Assembly: GCA_029532625.1 (NCBI GenBank)
Contig: JARFXM010000006.1
Coordinates: 3,596,001-3,660,000 of the forward strand
Origin: Lomentospora prolificans
Taxonomy: Eukaryota; Ascomycota; Sordariomycetes; Microascales; Microascaceae
Reading direction: 5' to 3'
DNA length: 64,000 nucleotides
The position numbers and the translations under genes are program-made. The notes under the pieces were generated by a model, which was not told where the DNA came from, did no database searches, and was given only the letters and a program-made list of their open reading frames with translations. How positions within the stretch are numbered: position 1 is the stretch's first letter; every line of letters begins with the position of its first letter. This document shows positions 1 to 11,204 of the stretch, in pieces.

Positions 1-3000
1 GGAGAGGTATAGAAGGGCGTCCCAGTTTGAAGGGTCTAATTCTAATGCACGCTTGGCCCTCGTCGAGTTTGGTTTTGACTGTGTGTGCCAATGAATCCTT
101 GTCAGCTGTTCGTAATTCAATGCCATATTCATTTCCCAGGCCGATGTCTCGTTCGTTCTGCCCAGGATTTCTATGGCCCAACGCTCCGCATGGGCTAGGA
201 AGTCGGAGGAGCACTCATAATTTTCAAAGTAGTCCCTGGCCTCAGAATGCCAGAAATCTTCGTACTCGTGCTGGAGTAGTTTTGCGGTTGCCTCATTCGG
301 TCCGGTAGGATCGATCCTGGCGAGGTATACCCGGAGAATGTGCATTGCCGCCGAGCGCTCGGAACCTCTGTCATAAAGGCCCGCCATCCTCCCATCGAAG
401 AGGTGGCGGGCCATTCGCTTGGCGACATACCCGAGGACGACCTCTGTCTTGTTGGACGAGGCATCCTTCGCGCCGCGTAAAAGTTCTCCGGCTAGCTCGC
501 CGGAAATGCTTTTGGTCACTGCCGAGTCCCTCAACCATTTCACAATCACTTCCGTGGCTTGTCCGCTATAAATCCATTCGACGCGATTATCTTCATACCA
601 TGAGTCCAACTCCATCCTCTGCTGCGTCCAGAAATCAGGCCGTACCAAGGGGACGAAGAGGCGGTCTATCGGGCCGCTCTCCGTTAACACCCTAACGAGC
701 AAGGGCCCAACCTGCTCCTTCAAGTTGCGATCAGCTAGGGCTAGGTCCGTGTTCGTTATGTGTACTAATAGAGAATGCATAGCTAGCTTATGCAGTTCTA
801 TATCACTGGAAAGTTCGTCATCAACCAGAATGTGCAAACAGTCGATAGCGCACAGTATCTGAGCGTTTTCTTTATCATCGTGAATCTTCTCTTTGCGGCC
901 CACTCCGAGCTTTGTCTCAAAGAACTGTTCGAATCCAAACCTGCGATACAGATCCGGGGGGCAGACAGTATGCAGGAAATGCCTCACGACCTGCACCTCC
1001 GAGTCACGGACGACCCCGAGCAAACCCGTTGTGTTGTCCTCCAAAGCATCTTCCCCCAAAGCTTTTGCGGGGATGCGATCTCGAATCTCAGGGGTTCGCC
1101 AGTCTACACGACCTGCCTCGTCAATCGCAAAAATTGTGTACTTTTCCTGGAGCTTCTGTCGGAACGGAAGCAGTGATAGAGCTGAAAGAGGTTCTGCGGA
1201 GGGCGCCTTTTTCCTTTCTTCTGGCGGCCCCAGTTTCGAGCTATGAGCTTGAGCGTCACCTGGTGTGGTTTCCTTGTTCCGCCGGCGAGATCGTAGGGAC
1301 AAGAGACTTTGTAGGGTGTCGATATTAATGTACACGAGTCCGTATGACACCCAGCGAATGATAGTGTTGATTTCATCAATCTCAGTTGGGGTGCGCTCCT
1401 CGTTGAGACGTTGGATCTCCGAATCTATCTGATCCACCCTTGTTTTCCCCGCGTCGGCCAAAATAGCCTCAATGTCGGAGATCAAATCGACACGAGAGAG
1501 ACTTTTCAAGATGTTATTGATGCGGAAATAGTCGCCTTCGCATTTTTCGACGAGTGTGCCCAAGATGCGATCGCGCCATTGCTGAATTCCCGGGCGGCCA
1601 GAGTCTTTGAAGATGGGTAGTGAATCCAATTGGAAGAGAATGTACTTCTTCACATCCTCAATGTTATGATCTGATATTAGAATTTTATGGAAGGGGATCC
1701 TGCGCGATGGGACGAGCCAGTCCTTGGCTGCTTGGGTTTGGATGGTAAGGCACACTCGGACCTTTCGTCTCAGCTCTGGTTGAGCCGAGAGCTGTTGCAG
1801 CAAAGGGATGAAGGATCGGAAGTCTGGATCGATACCATCGAGGAAGATAAAAAAGGTAGTATCTTGGTTATGCAGTTCACGATTTTCAAAAAATAAGTGC
1901 TGCCACAGGTCCATATTCCCGTCAAATTCTTGTTGGCGATCAATGATGTAGGCTGTAGACTTGGTCATTGCTTCGTATGAGGTACAAAGCTGCCAGAGCA
2001 ACGCCTTGGACGCCGACTCGAAGAAAACGCCATCGATGTGTTCCATATTCTTCTTGGTGTCTGATTCTGGGGAATAACAAGCGGAAACAATACGGGTAGA
2101 CGTCGACGCAGAACTCCCGCCATGTTTTCTAACAAGCCGAAGTCCGTTGGCCATCAGGGAAGTTTTACCAGAACCAGGCTTGCCCTCGATGACGAAAAGG
2201 CTTTGCTCTGGGGCAGAAGACTGGCTCCAGGAGACAAATGCCTCGTTGTCTGTGAGCCAACGTCCGGTGCCTTCGACAAGGCGATTCTTTCGGTGGCTTA
2301 TGGTCCGTTCCCAGCCGGCGACTGGCTCGCCGTCATTTCCTAAGCTCGCAGGAGCGAAGCCGAGCGCAGCCACAATCTTCTTGCGCCAATTTTTTGAATC
2401 CTCTAGTTTCTTTTGCTCTTGCTGGCCGTCGAGGATCAATTTGATGCCATCAGCGCTGTCGCTAACAATTTTGTACGTCTGCGCACTGACGAGAAGGGAT
2501 TCCTTGCTGTTGAGGCGGTCCATCATGCCTAGAAGTTCCTGGATGCCGTTGTCGTTGAGGAACAGCTGTTTAGTGAACGCGAGTAGGCGGGTGTGCTTCT
2601 TCCGGAGCTTGATCATGCGGTCGCAGAGCTCGACGAAGAGTTGCAGGTTCTGGCACGCGAGTCGGGAAAGCCGAACGTCCATCTTGGGTTTGTAGTAGTC
2701 TAGGCGTTCGAGGAACTCGACGCACTTTTCCAACAGTTCGCCCAAGTTCTCAAACATGCCCTCGTATCCCTGCCAGGCTTGTATTACAAAGGTAAGCGCG
2801 TTGAAACACATCTCGGCCGGGGCAAAAGCCTACTCCCAGTTAGCCGTTGATTACCGAGTCCTTTGATTCTGAACGAAGCTTGTCTGGTCTCACCTGCGAC
2901 GCTGCGCTCGCCACTATTCCTCCGACGGTCTGGATGCATTGCAAGGTCCGATTTACAGCAGATTTAAACCAGGTATACTTTTCCGACTTGTCCTTTTGGG

Positions 3001-3157
3001 CCGCCTGGGCGCGATCGACGAAGGCCAGCACTCCCTCGATATCGAGGCGTCTTTGCACCTTGCTCGGATCTCCGCCCGCGAGTTTGACGACCCTCTCTTG
3101 GACCTGCTTCCATATCAAGTCAACCTCTGATTTCTCGTTCTTCTCCATATCTGCCAT
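1..3157 (-). CDS. STAND/NLR-like NTPase with N-terminal Goodbye domain, C-terminus beyond window
   Basis: Seen: ATG at 3157; exon 1 3157-2894 (88 codons); intron 2893-2830 with GTGAGA donor and a GCTAAC branch site; exon 2 stays open to base 1, giving 1031 residues without the C-terminus. An alpha-helical N-terminal region (about residues 10-210) resembles the fungal STAND N-terminal Goodbye domain. An NTPase domain follows, with Walker A GKPGSGKT (about 304-311) and a Walker B-like FIFLDGID (about 413-420), then a winged-helix-like stretch. The last visible residues (ALELDPSNWDALLYL) look like a TPR repeat. Known: fungal STAND proteins are cytosolic signal-transducing switches, and several control heterokaryon incompatibility. 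Inference: an NLR-type sensor with a TPR-like ligand-binding C-terminus. An in-frame TTG/CTG-type upstream extension exists, but the ATG at 3157 is the first ATG close to the domain. No frameshift or stop was seen. Confidence 0.88.
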
Positions 3158-6100
3158 TGTACTCGACGCGATTTCGCAAACATTACAGGGGAGCGGTCGA
3201 GGAAATTGAGCACACACTCGCCATCACTGCAACAGGACAGGGGCATGGTTATATAGACGCGCGCAACCCGGGCGAACCAGCGCATTGGCCAGGTAGCAAT
3301 CTATTGGCCATGCCCACCTGCATGTCAGGCAGGATTCAGGATCAAGAAGAGCGGGGAGCATTTGAAAAGCTGGGACGCCTCATTTGCTGTTCAGCACGGG
3401 AGGATTCATCCCTCTCATTTGCCCCTGCCGCTCAGCCCCTTGCCATTTTCAAATGAACATGCATGCTTAGTCAGTTCAACCAGCTTGTCAATGTTTATCA
3501 AGTGGAAGACTAGCCCGATCGATCTTGGTCTCTCAAGCAGGCTCAGCTTTTAGCTTCAGGGTCGGGGTTACAGCCACTGCGGGGGTCTCGCCAGGCTGGC
3601 AGTGACGCCAGCGAGCTAACCGTGAGCCTGAACGGGCCGCTATTGTTCTGTTGGCCAGCCAGGAAGAAATTACGTGGCTGTTAACGTATCCCTCCGTTTC
3701 CCCACATCCACTGTTGCACCTTTCCAAGCCTCATACCACACCCGCCCCCTTGCTCGGGAACCTGCCATAACAGCCCGCAGATATCGCAGGCCATAACCTC
3801 ACAAATTCCATCAATCAAAACTATTCAGCCTTCCTTCCAGACTGCAATCCCGGCATTGACACATGTGGTGAAATCGGCGCCGGCCGCGACGCTCGCCAGG
3901 CCAAGCAGTATCACAGACAAGCCAGCGTCTAGAGATGCGGTTTCTTCCACTACGCACGCCTCCCACGCATCATTAGCAGTTCTTGTCCGTTCCTAATTCG
4001 TGTAGCATGTCTCTACTGCCTCTCTCGTAAGATATGTTTGGATGTTGTGACGTGGCATCCCGGTCAACGCACCGAACTGCGAGGTTGACAACATGGACTC
4101 CATCATCCCCACAAACAGGTAGTATGATCAAATCCATCTTTTACAACTGTATATATTGAACTTTGCTGGTTTGTTGCAGGATAAATAAAATAAAACGAAG
4201 GAATTTGGAAAGGAACCCGCCGCTTCCAGACTGCCGGGGCACAGCTCTGCTTCGGGCGGAAGCATCATCTCCACTATTAGCAATAATTAGCTGTGCAGTC
4301 ACAAGCAACTCACACCTTCAGAGCGAAGCCGTTAGATCAGATTCATATTTTCTCTCCTTTACAGACGCGCAACAGTCACCCGACGGGCAGAGCCTCGATC
4401 CAACGATTAGATTGGACGCGTTGGATATGTTACCGCCTCAGACCACCTGCGTCTCCGTTCCGCTTTCAGCAGCAATGGGTCACCCGGTCACGGCACAGGC
4501 AATATCCTTCTTTGAGGATCTACGAGAGCCGAACGATCCTAGCTACGATGGTTATTTTGGACTTGAACAACTGTCCAGTCTCCATCCTAGCCAACCGTGT
4601 CTCAATCAGGAGCCGCCACATTGCCAACGAGCTTTACGGCAGTGTCGCTTCGTGCGTGTATTTGCGTGTCGGGTCGCAAAAATAGTCGATTCCCTTGGCT
4701 TGCAGCGTTTTTTGTACGTGCTCAATCGACCCATCCTTGCGACGGGATATCGTGAATGCTCTATCCATACCACCGGACCACGTTGAGCATAGCCTGACTC
4801 ATGAGGATGAGCTTGTCGATGTTGACCGCAATAATATTCTCTTGCTGCGCGGTATGACTTGGCGTTGCCGATTAGCGTCAACGCTAACACTCAGCTTGGT
4901 TCGTTGAGAAAGATGAAGCGCCAGCTAGAATCTGGATTCTCAGGCACTCTGGGCTTGCGCAAGAAATTGTACCTTCGCTCAAAGGTTAAAAGCCCTGGAC
5001 AGATCACGATAATTAGCATTCTGTCTGGCACATACCGTCCACAAGCTTCTTTTTGAAACTGGGTGCGAGGATGATCCTATGAGCACAGCGCGAATCTACC
5101 CCGACGCAGTGTTCGACGCAGACGACCGGCTCCTAAAAGGATGCCAATACATAATACAACAAAGCAGACCCCCAGTTTCGTCTTCTCCATCCCGAGAATC
5201 GGAAAGGGTCGTTTCCCAATGGAAGAGGCTCCAAGCTTGCTATTCCATGCCAGTCAGGGCCTGAATACTCGGGACGCACGGAGCAAGGCCGTACACCCCG
5301 CAGACAGTCGAGCCCTTGAGCTTGGACAAGCAGATCTCGAGGAAGATCTCTGCTTTTCGAGGCTCGTGAGCATCGAAGCCAAACGTCAATCAGCTGATAT
5401 ATTCTTGTCGGGTCTGAGCTCCTTCCCGCTCCTAGAACTCCTTTGCCAGATCATAATACAAAGGAATCTGGAGCATCAAACAACGGGGACAGTTAAAAGG
5501 AAATCCATCCTGGCCTGGGAATGGTGTCTCCCTTTGGGTACTGATTCCTGATGATTCTGCGATGGCGTCGGACCTCAGTAGCGGTCTTTAAACTACTCGC
5601 CAGCGATAGGAATGTTCCGGTATTAAGGCATATGGAGTAGTGCCTTCCCCTCTCCCCTAATACTACACTGATCCCATTGCCCTCGTGCGGATACGTCACG
5701 ACATAAAGATGGGCCAGTCTGCATTATAGAGGAATGATAAGCAGGGGGGCCGACCGACGACTAGTCATTCTCCTTGTTTACCGAGGTAGGCTATGCTGCA
5801 TCTCAGCGTGAGGTGGATTTCCAGCTACGACACGTGCGTTCCCAGATCCCAGATCCCAAATCCAGTTTGCGGGGATTGGAGATGCCTGGTGCAGGGCCGT
5901 TTCCCCAGACTGGGGTGCATCGAAACTAACCAATTACTGGTGCTACCGAATATCATCTAGTGCCATGTCCGTCCCATCCAGTCCACATCCGTCCCGCGAG
6001 ATTTACAGCTATTAATTGTAGTCTTGGAAGTGGATTTGAGATGCAGCCCAGGGCAGGCGCTTAGAAATGGTTGATCAGAGATCCCGCGCGTCTAACTCCG

Positions 6101-6780
6101 CCGCTCCGGGTTGGCAATACTAGATGAGCCGTAGGGGGGGCACCTCAAGAATCACGTTTGCCTTTCTGCCAAGCGCGCTTGCGAGGCGGCGGAATAACTC
6201 TTGTCGGCTAAGTGAGTTCCGGGAGCGCTAACCTCCTTTTTTTTTAACAACAAACAGAGGAAAAGAGAAAATAACAAAGGGGCCAAAAAGGAAGGGGAGC
6301 AAAAAAAAAACATACAACACCGAGGATTCGCTGGTCGTCACCGACCCAACTACTAGTTCGGCGCTTCGCAGCTTGTGTACAGGGGAGCGGACGGGACCCT
6401 CAATTTTCTGCGAGCTATGGTCGTATGTGCTAGGCTTTCACGCTAGCCGGCTATATAAGCGGTTTAGCTGTTATTAGGAGATGGCCGGGGTGTCGGAGAC
6501 CCGGTGTATAACAATCCATGCCGGGCGATCCCACTCCCCGAACCAAAGTGTAAAAAGGTACGGCAAAGTCCGGCTCCTCTTTGCGGACAAGAGTGATGGC
6601 AGTTTCCTCTTCCGCCGTGGTGTTGTCTAATCTTTTTGACGATCTCATCGCAGGATAATTGTCGGTAAAAATCCCCGCAGTCGCTGCTGAACCGAGGACG
6701 ATTCTCGGTAGTGCCGACGGTTCGCTCATTGCCCCAGCCAAGTATAGAGGCAGTTTGATGAACGTGGCTATTCGATTAGC
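3158..6780. other. Intergenic stretch with weak or decayed coding traces
   Basis: No convincing gene. A possible two-exon frame starts at ATG 4092 (MDSIIPTNR), with an intron of about 4119-4180 (GTAGTA..GCAG), and runs to 4786, about 212 residues without a recognised domain. On the minus strand about 5490-5100 holds a protein-like frame broken by TAG, TGA and TAG stops. A 92-codon minus frame from ATG 6729 starts MSEPSALPRIVLGSAAT, faintly like the start of an aldo-keto reductase, but nothing follows. Poly-T and poly-A runs lie at about 6237-6310, and a TATA-like TATATAAG at about 6452. Confidence 0.35.
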
Positions 6781-8042
6781 ATGATCACCAATCCTAGGTA
6801 TCCAAGCGGCCGGATTGTTCTTGGAGGTGCATTTCTATTTGTCTTGGGCGCAGTCTTACGAAAATGCCTTCGAGAATATGGGACTATTAAGTCTCCCTCG
6901 ACAAGATCCTTGCCTCAACCCAGACACCAGCTCCCGGAAGAGGGGCCCTGCTACCCGCGAGATGCGATACCTGGTGGCAGGAATGTCGAGACTCCCTATG
7001 GAATCATACGTGTGTACGAATGGGGACCCGAAGACGGGGAGAAAGCTCTGCTGCTCCATGGCGTCTCGGCTCCCGTCTTGACCATGAGTAGTCTAGCCGA
7101 TGAACTAGCTCTGAAAGGCTATCGGGTCCTAATATTTGGTGCGTAAGAGAAAGATGGTGACCCATCTTCCCGAAGGAATCTGTGCACGTCCAATTCTGAC
7201 CGAATCCAGATCTGTTTGGACGTGGTTATTCTGAAAACCTTGCCGGGCATGACCATGACATGCAGCTTTACACTACGCAAATTTTGCTTGCTCTCGCATC
7301 CTCACCTCTCTCTTGGCTGGGAAACGAATCCTTTCATCTTATCGGATACTCCTTTGGCGGAGCCCTCGCAGCTGGATTCACGCGGTTCTTTCCGGACATT
7401 GTCAAGTCCCTAACATTGATTGCGCCGGGCGGTTTAATCAGACAGAACAAGACGAACTGGAAGCAGAAACTTCTCTACTCAACCGGGATCTTTCCGGAGT
7501 GGCTGCTTCAGTATTTAGTGAGGAAGCATATTACTCCGCCCCCTAACTATAATCAGCGATCAGGCTCACCTCTACTCCAAGCCGAAGGGTCTCCGTCCCA
7601 GCCGGATATGCGTGGTGGGCACGACGTGACCGGTGGCGATAGCTTCGATGGCGCCGGAATTTCCAAGTTCCTGCCGGGGATTACCGTTGAGCAGACGATG
7701 GCGTGGCAGATTGCCCGCCATCCCGGATTCATCCCAGCCTTCATGAGCAGCCTCCGCCACGCACCAATCTTTGAGCAGCGGGCGCTGTGGTCTGAGCTTT
7801 CTGCCAAGCTGAGGGCTAGGAAATCAAGAGGATCGCCTCTCTGCGGGGACAAGGTGCTATTCGTTCTCGGTCGTGCGGATCCAGTAATAGTCGGGGATGA
7901 GCTACGGCAGGATTCCAAAGCGGTGCTAGGAGGCGATTTGGTAGAATATCTCGTGATGGATGCCGGCCACGAAATCGTCATGACGAAAGCGAGCGAGATT
8001 TCCGCCGCGCTGTCGAATTTTTGGAAAGGGCACGGACTTTAG
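6781..8042 (+). CDS. Alpha/beta hydrolase (two exons, 396 aa)
   Basis: Seen: exon 1 6781-7138, intron 7139-7209 (GTGCGTAAG..CCAG), exon 2 7210-8042; the join restores IFDLFGRGYSEN, the typical strand after the oxyanion region. The nucleophile elbow is GYSFGG with Ser167, the acid is probably Asp343 (GRADPV) and the base His373 (DAGHE), so the Ser-Asp-His triad looks intact. Residues 11-26 are a hydrophobic segment that could anchor or target the protein. An early HGV motif (about 93) supplies the oxyanion-hole His-Gly. Known: this fold covers esterases, epoxide and C-C bond hydrolases; the substrate cannot be read from sequence. The next gene downstream on the same strand, 547 bases away, is a crotonase, which fits a shared acyl pathway. 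A lid region (about 215-290) has low similarity to familiar members. Confidence 0.88.
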
Positions 8043-8589
8043 GACTGTTCCTGATACACTTGCCATTTTCACTGCGCAGCGTTATTAGATAGAGGTGAAT
8101 AACAATGCATAATAGACAACTTATCAGCACGCAAGCAAGCACATTGGCAGTTTTAAATGATAGAATGAATGATGGGTGTTGGCAGATTTTCGACCGCACC
8201 GTGAATCAGAGAGAAGGGGAATCAGAAAGAAGGGTACGTCGCTAGACCATCACGAGTCTACGCATCTCCTGGTTGCAGCCTAAATTTTACGTAGTTTTCA
8301 GGCAATTGATCGTGCTTGAGCACCATGAGATGGTTTTGAGGGAGCCCTGGCGCGGGCTATTTTCTCTTCGTCTCGCATCTCACCGCGCGGTGTTAAAGTG
8401 TTGGCATGCCGAGGTATCAGATCACTGATAATAATACAAGGGCACTGCAGCCACGCTTCATCTGTGGTGCGGGGCTAGACAGCGTCCCTCCGCATTCTTT
8501 CTCTTCATATTACCCCCATCACCGCGGGCACTCTTTAGAGTTCCATTGCCTCTTAATCATCCCTGTCCTACCCGATTTACTAAATCTTA
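8043..8589. promoter_or_regulatory. Spacer and probable promoter of the crotonase gene
   Basis: No coding frame of interest. The stretch separates two same-strand genes, so it should hold the 3' end of the hydrolase transcript and the promoter of the crotonase. A pyrimidine-rich run with scattered CCCC/TTC tracts covers about 8480-8580, just before the ATG, as is common in fungal promoters. No specific operator is claimed. Confidence 0.4.
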
Positions 8590-9446
8590 ATGGAGTACCG
8601 GCTACTTCATCTAGAGAGGCGGGGCGACGTCTTCATTCTCACGCTTTGCAACGGTGACGAGAACAGACTAAACGTGGCTCTTTGCCAGGAGATAATCCGC
8701 GCTCTTGGCTATGTTCGCGACCAGCTCGGTCAAGGTCCTGGTGCCTTGATCGTGCGCGGAAACAATGCCAAGTTTTTCACTAATGTAGGTCCTAACCTCT
8801 ACCGCCGGAGGATATTACTGTGTTTCCCTCGCTAAACGCTGTGTAGGGGGTCGATCTGGAAGAAGTCGCCACGAATCCCCATGCCGGACCAGACGGGTTC
8901 TACCCTGTAAGCGTGTTCCCACAGCTTACCTGCTACCGTTTAAATCACTATTAACAGACGTGCTTAATGACCAAGTTGCTGCATGCCGTTCTTGACTTCC
9001 CCTTCCCGACCATCGCCGTTGTAACAGGCCACACTTTTGGGGGCGGATGTCCATTCTCCTTAGCATTTGACTACCGCATCATGAACAGCGAAAGAGGTTT
9101 CTTTTGCATGCCAGCCGTCGATTTGGGAATGCACTTCCCAGGTATAGGCTCGTTACTAAAGTCCAAGCTCTCGCCCCAAATCGCGCGCCAGGTACTTCTC
9201 GAAGGCCACAGGTTCACGGGAAAGGAGGCTCTGGAAGCGGGAATCGTAGACGCCGCCGTCTCCCCGGATAGGATGTTTGACCTGGCGCTCGAATGGGCGG
9301 ATAAATGGAAGGTTAAGGCTGCGGCCGGCGTCTATGGCTTACTTCGCGAGGAGCTTCAGTTGGAACCGCTAATGCGCCTGCGGAATGTGAGCTACGTGCA
9401 TCACCCCCAAACCAGGTTACCCAAGCCACAGGAACCCAAACTCTAG
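8590..9446 (+). CDS. Enoyl-CoA hydratase/isomerase (crotonase fold), PTS1-like tail
   Basis: Seen: three exons, 8590-8784, 8847-8906 and 8958-9446, introns of 62 and 51 bases, all junctions in phase 0; 247 residues. The oxyanion-hole glycine loop is GHTFGGGCPFSLAFDYRIM (about residues 102-120), the crotonase signature. The following MPAVDLGMHFPGIG resembles the active-site region of delta3,delta2-enoyl-CoA isomerases more than classical hydratases. The last three residues are PKL, which fit the PTS1 consensus, so peroxisomal import is likely. Known: the family acts on unsaturated acyl-CoA in beta-oxidation, and related hydratase/isomerases occur in some fungal secondary-metabolite loci. Inference: works with the hydrolase just upstream. 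The length is near the usual 250-280. Which reaction it catalyses remains open. Confidence 0.88.
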
Positions 9447-10187
9447 ACGTAGGGGTAGCTACTAGACAATGAATGGTATGCCAGAACTTTTAGGTGTATC
9501 GACGTATCGGTCATAGGTCGTGTCGGAATCCCGAAGATACGAGGACCCGGCATCACTTCTTGACCATACTTAGGCGCCTGCTATGGCCTGTGTGTCAGAT
9601 ACACTCGGCTGAAAGCTTTGTGGGAAGTGAGATATTATGCAGTTCCAAAATCCGGGCTGTATGTGCAGCATTGCTAGAGTTTCTGCAGCGCCGGGAATTG
9701 TCTATCCTCCCGGACAATGTATCTCAAGAGCTCAGCTACAGGATCCAGCGCTTTCCCCCGTGATGGAAGCTTGCCAAGCCGATATCGATGTAGCAGGCAC
9801 CTCCAAGCGGGCACTCCAAGCGTGCCTCTCCTGCCGAGTACGGAAGTACGCTGGCATGTTTCACTGATGGGATCAGCTGTGCATGAACTGCAAATACGAT
9901 CGGAAGATGTAGAGCGGACCGAAAGCGCGTGGCATAACCCGGGTATCGGCGTCAACTTGACCGTGTTAGTAGTTCGGCCAATGCAGTGACACTTTTGTGG
10001 AGCTAAAGGCTCATGTTACTGATCCAAAATAGGAGGCTATCAAAGGCACATATGGAGAGGTGCAAACCAAGCTTGAGCAGAATCACTAGCGTCACCTTAC
10101 TGGTCTAGGGTTAATAACGAGAGGCTAATTTGATATATAAACCTATCTAGGTCACGCCTTAATAGATTCCCATCAATACTTAACACC
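9447..10187. other. Intergenic stretch containing a zinc-cluster relic
   Basis: Apart from the zinc-cluster relic at 9763-9930, which has its own entry, nothing gene-like was found. The stretch lies between the end of the crotonase gene (+) and the end of the MDR oxidoreductase gene (-), so it should hold both 3' ends. The last 150 bases are AT-rich. Confidence 0.4.
9763..9930 (+). pseudogene. Relic of a Zn(II)2Cys6 transcription factor DNA-binding domain
   Basis: Seen: an ATG frame reads into RALQACLSCRVRK, the first half of a fungal zinc cluster (Cys-x2-Cys followed by basic residues). The third Cys is missing in that frame, a stop follows at 9865-9867, and the second half CMNCKYDRKM continues in the same frame before another stop. 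A TGT that could have been the missing Cys lies one frame away. The pieces therefore belong to one broken domain of about 40 residues; no activation domain follows. Known: Zn(II)2Cys6 regulators often sit beside the genes they control. Inference: a lost regulator of the neighbouring hydrolase/crotonase or oxidoreductase genes. A sequencing error could explain one lesion but not the loss of the whole C-terminal part. Confidence 0.65.
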
Positions 10188-11204
10188 CTACTTTGTGAGG
10201 TCGATGACCACTTTGCCGACGTGTTTTCCGCTCTCAATTCGCTTATACGCCTCGAGATAGTCTGCGAAGGGATAGACACGGTCGATTACCGGTCGTAACT
10301 GATGTATTTCCATTACTTTTAGTAAAGCCTCGAAATCTGTTCGTGGGCCAATAGTTGAACCGCGAATTGTAAGGGATCGAGAGAGAATATCGATGGCCCC
10401 TAGGCCCCCTCCAATACCGCTTGCAAACCCAATTAACGCGATCTCGCCGGTGATCTTTGTTGATGCTGCGGATTTCACAATCGTCTTTTCACCAGCGATG
10501 TCTAACACTTTGTCGACACCGCGACCGTCGGTGAGAGCGAGTATCTCGCGATCCCAGTCGGGGTGCGTGCTGTAGTTCACTACCGCCTCAGCGCCCATCT
10601 CCTTGAGTTTCTCGGCCTTCTCATCGGACGATGTAATTGCCAGGACGCGAGCGCCGAATACCTTTGCAATTTGAAGCGCAAACATCGAGACGCCACCAGT
10701 GCCCTGGATCAATACGGACTGACCCGGCAGGAGAGGCGTAATGAAGTTGAGCGATGTCCAGGCTGTAACGGCCGCACAGGGCAGGGATGCGGCCTCGGTG
10801 TACGTCATGTAGTCGGGCAGATGGACGAGTGCGTTTTCGTGGAAGACGGCGTACTCCGCCAATACCCCGTCTATGATGAAGCCGACGCTGCTCGATCGGT
10901 ATTCCGGGACGTATGGACCGCTAATCCAGTCTTCGGTGCAGCTAATAGCGACGCGATCGCCGACTTTAACTCGGGTCCCCTCTCTGCCGACTGCGACGAC
11001 CTCGCCAGCGCCATCAGACAGCGGAATGACGTTCTTCTTAGTGTTTGCGGGATATTGGCCTTTTAATAGGGCTACATCACGGAAGTTCAGGGAGGCTGCA
11101 TGGATACGGATCAACACTTCTCGACGGCCGGGGCTCGGGAGAGGCTCGTCATGAAGTTCAAGCCGTGCTCCATCACCCTCGGATATGACTCGGATAGCCT
11201 TCAT
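10188..11204 (-). CDS. Zinc-less medium-chain dehydrogenase/reductase (quinone oxidoreductase-like)
   Basis: Seen: a single exon from ATG 11204, 338 residues; the frame extends upstream, but only through non-ATG codons. The N-terminal GroES-like half reads ASLNFRDVALLKGQYP, with Asn at the place where zinc-dependent alcohol dehydrogenases have the catalytic Cys, and IPLSDGAGEVVAVG where they have GHE. Catalytic zinc is therefore probably absent. The Rossmann half has the cofactor loop IQGTGGVSMFALQIAK, and the end is HVGKVVIDL, typical of the family. Known: such MDR enzymes reduce quinones, enones or aldehydes with NADPH. The gene is convergent with the crotonase region. It runs away from the GH3 gene, whose 3' end is 743 bases upstream. 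Substrate unknown. Confidence 0.9.
   Translation of the reverse strand: MKAIRVISEGDGARLELHDEPLPSPGRREVLIRIHAASLNFRDVALLKGQYPANTKKNVIPLSDGAGEVVAVGREGTRVKVGDRVAISCTEDWISGPYVPEYRSSSVGFIIDGVLAEYAVFHENALVHLPDYMTYTEAASLPCAAVTAWTSLNFITPLLPGQSVLIQGTGGVSMFALQIAKVFGARVLAITSSDEKAEKLKEMGAEAVVNYSTHPDWDREILALTDGRGVDKVLDIAGEKTIVKSAASTKITGEIALIGFASGIGGGLGAIDILSRSLTIRGSTIGPRTDFEALLKVMEIHQLRPVIDRVYPFADYLEAYKRIESGKHVGKVVIDLTK

Noticed and set aside
6451..6729. Aldo-keto reductase start on the minus strand (PRIVLGSAAT)
   Set aside because: Only about fifteen residues look familiar; no catalytic Asp/Tyr/Lys/His set follows, so kept only as a note in the spacer.
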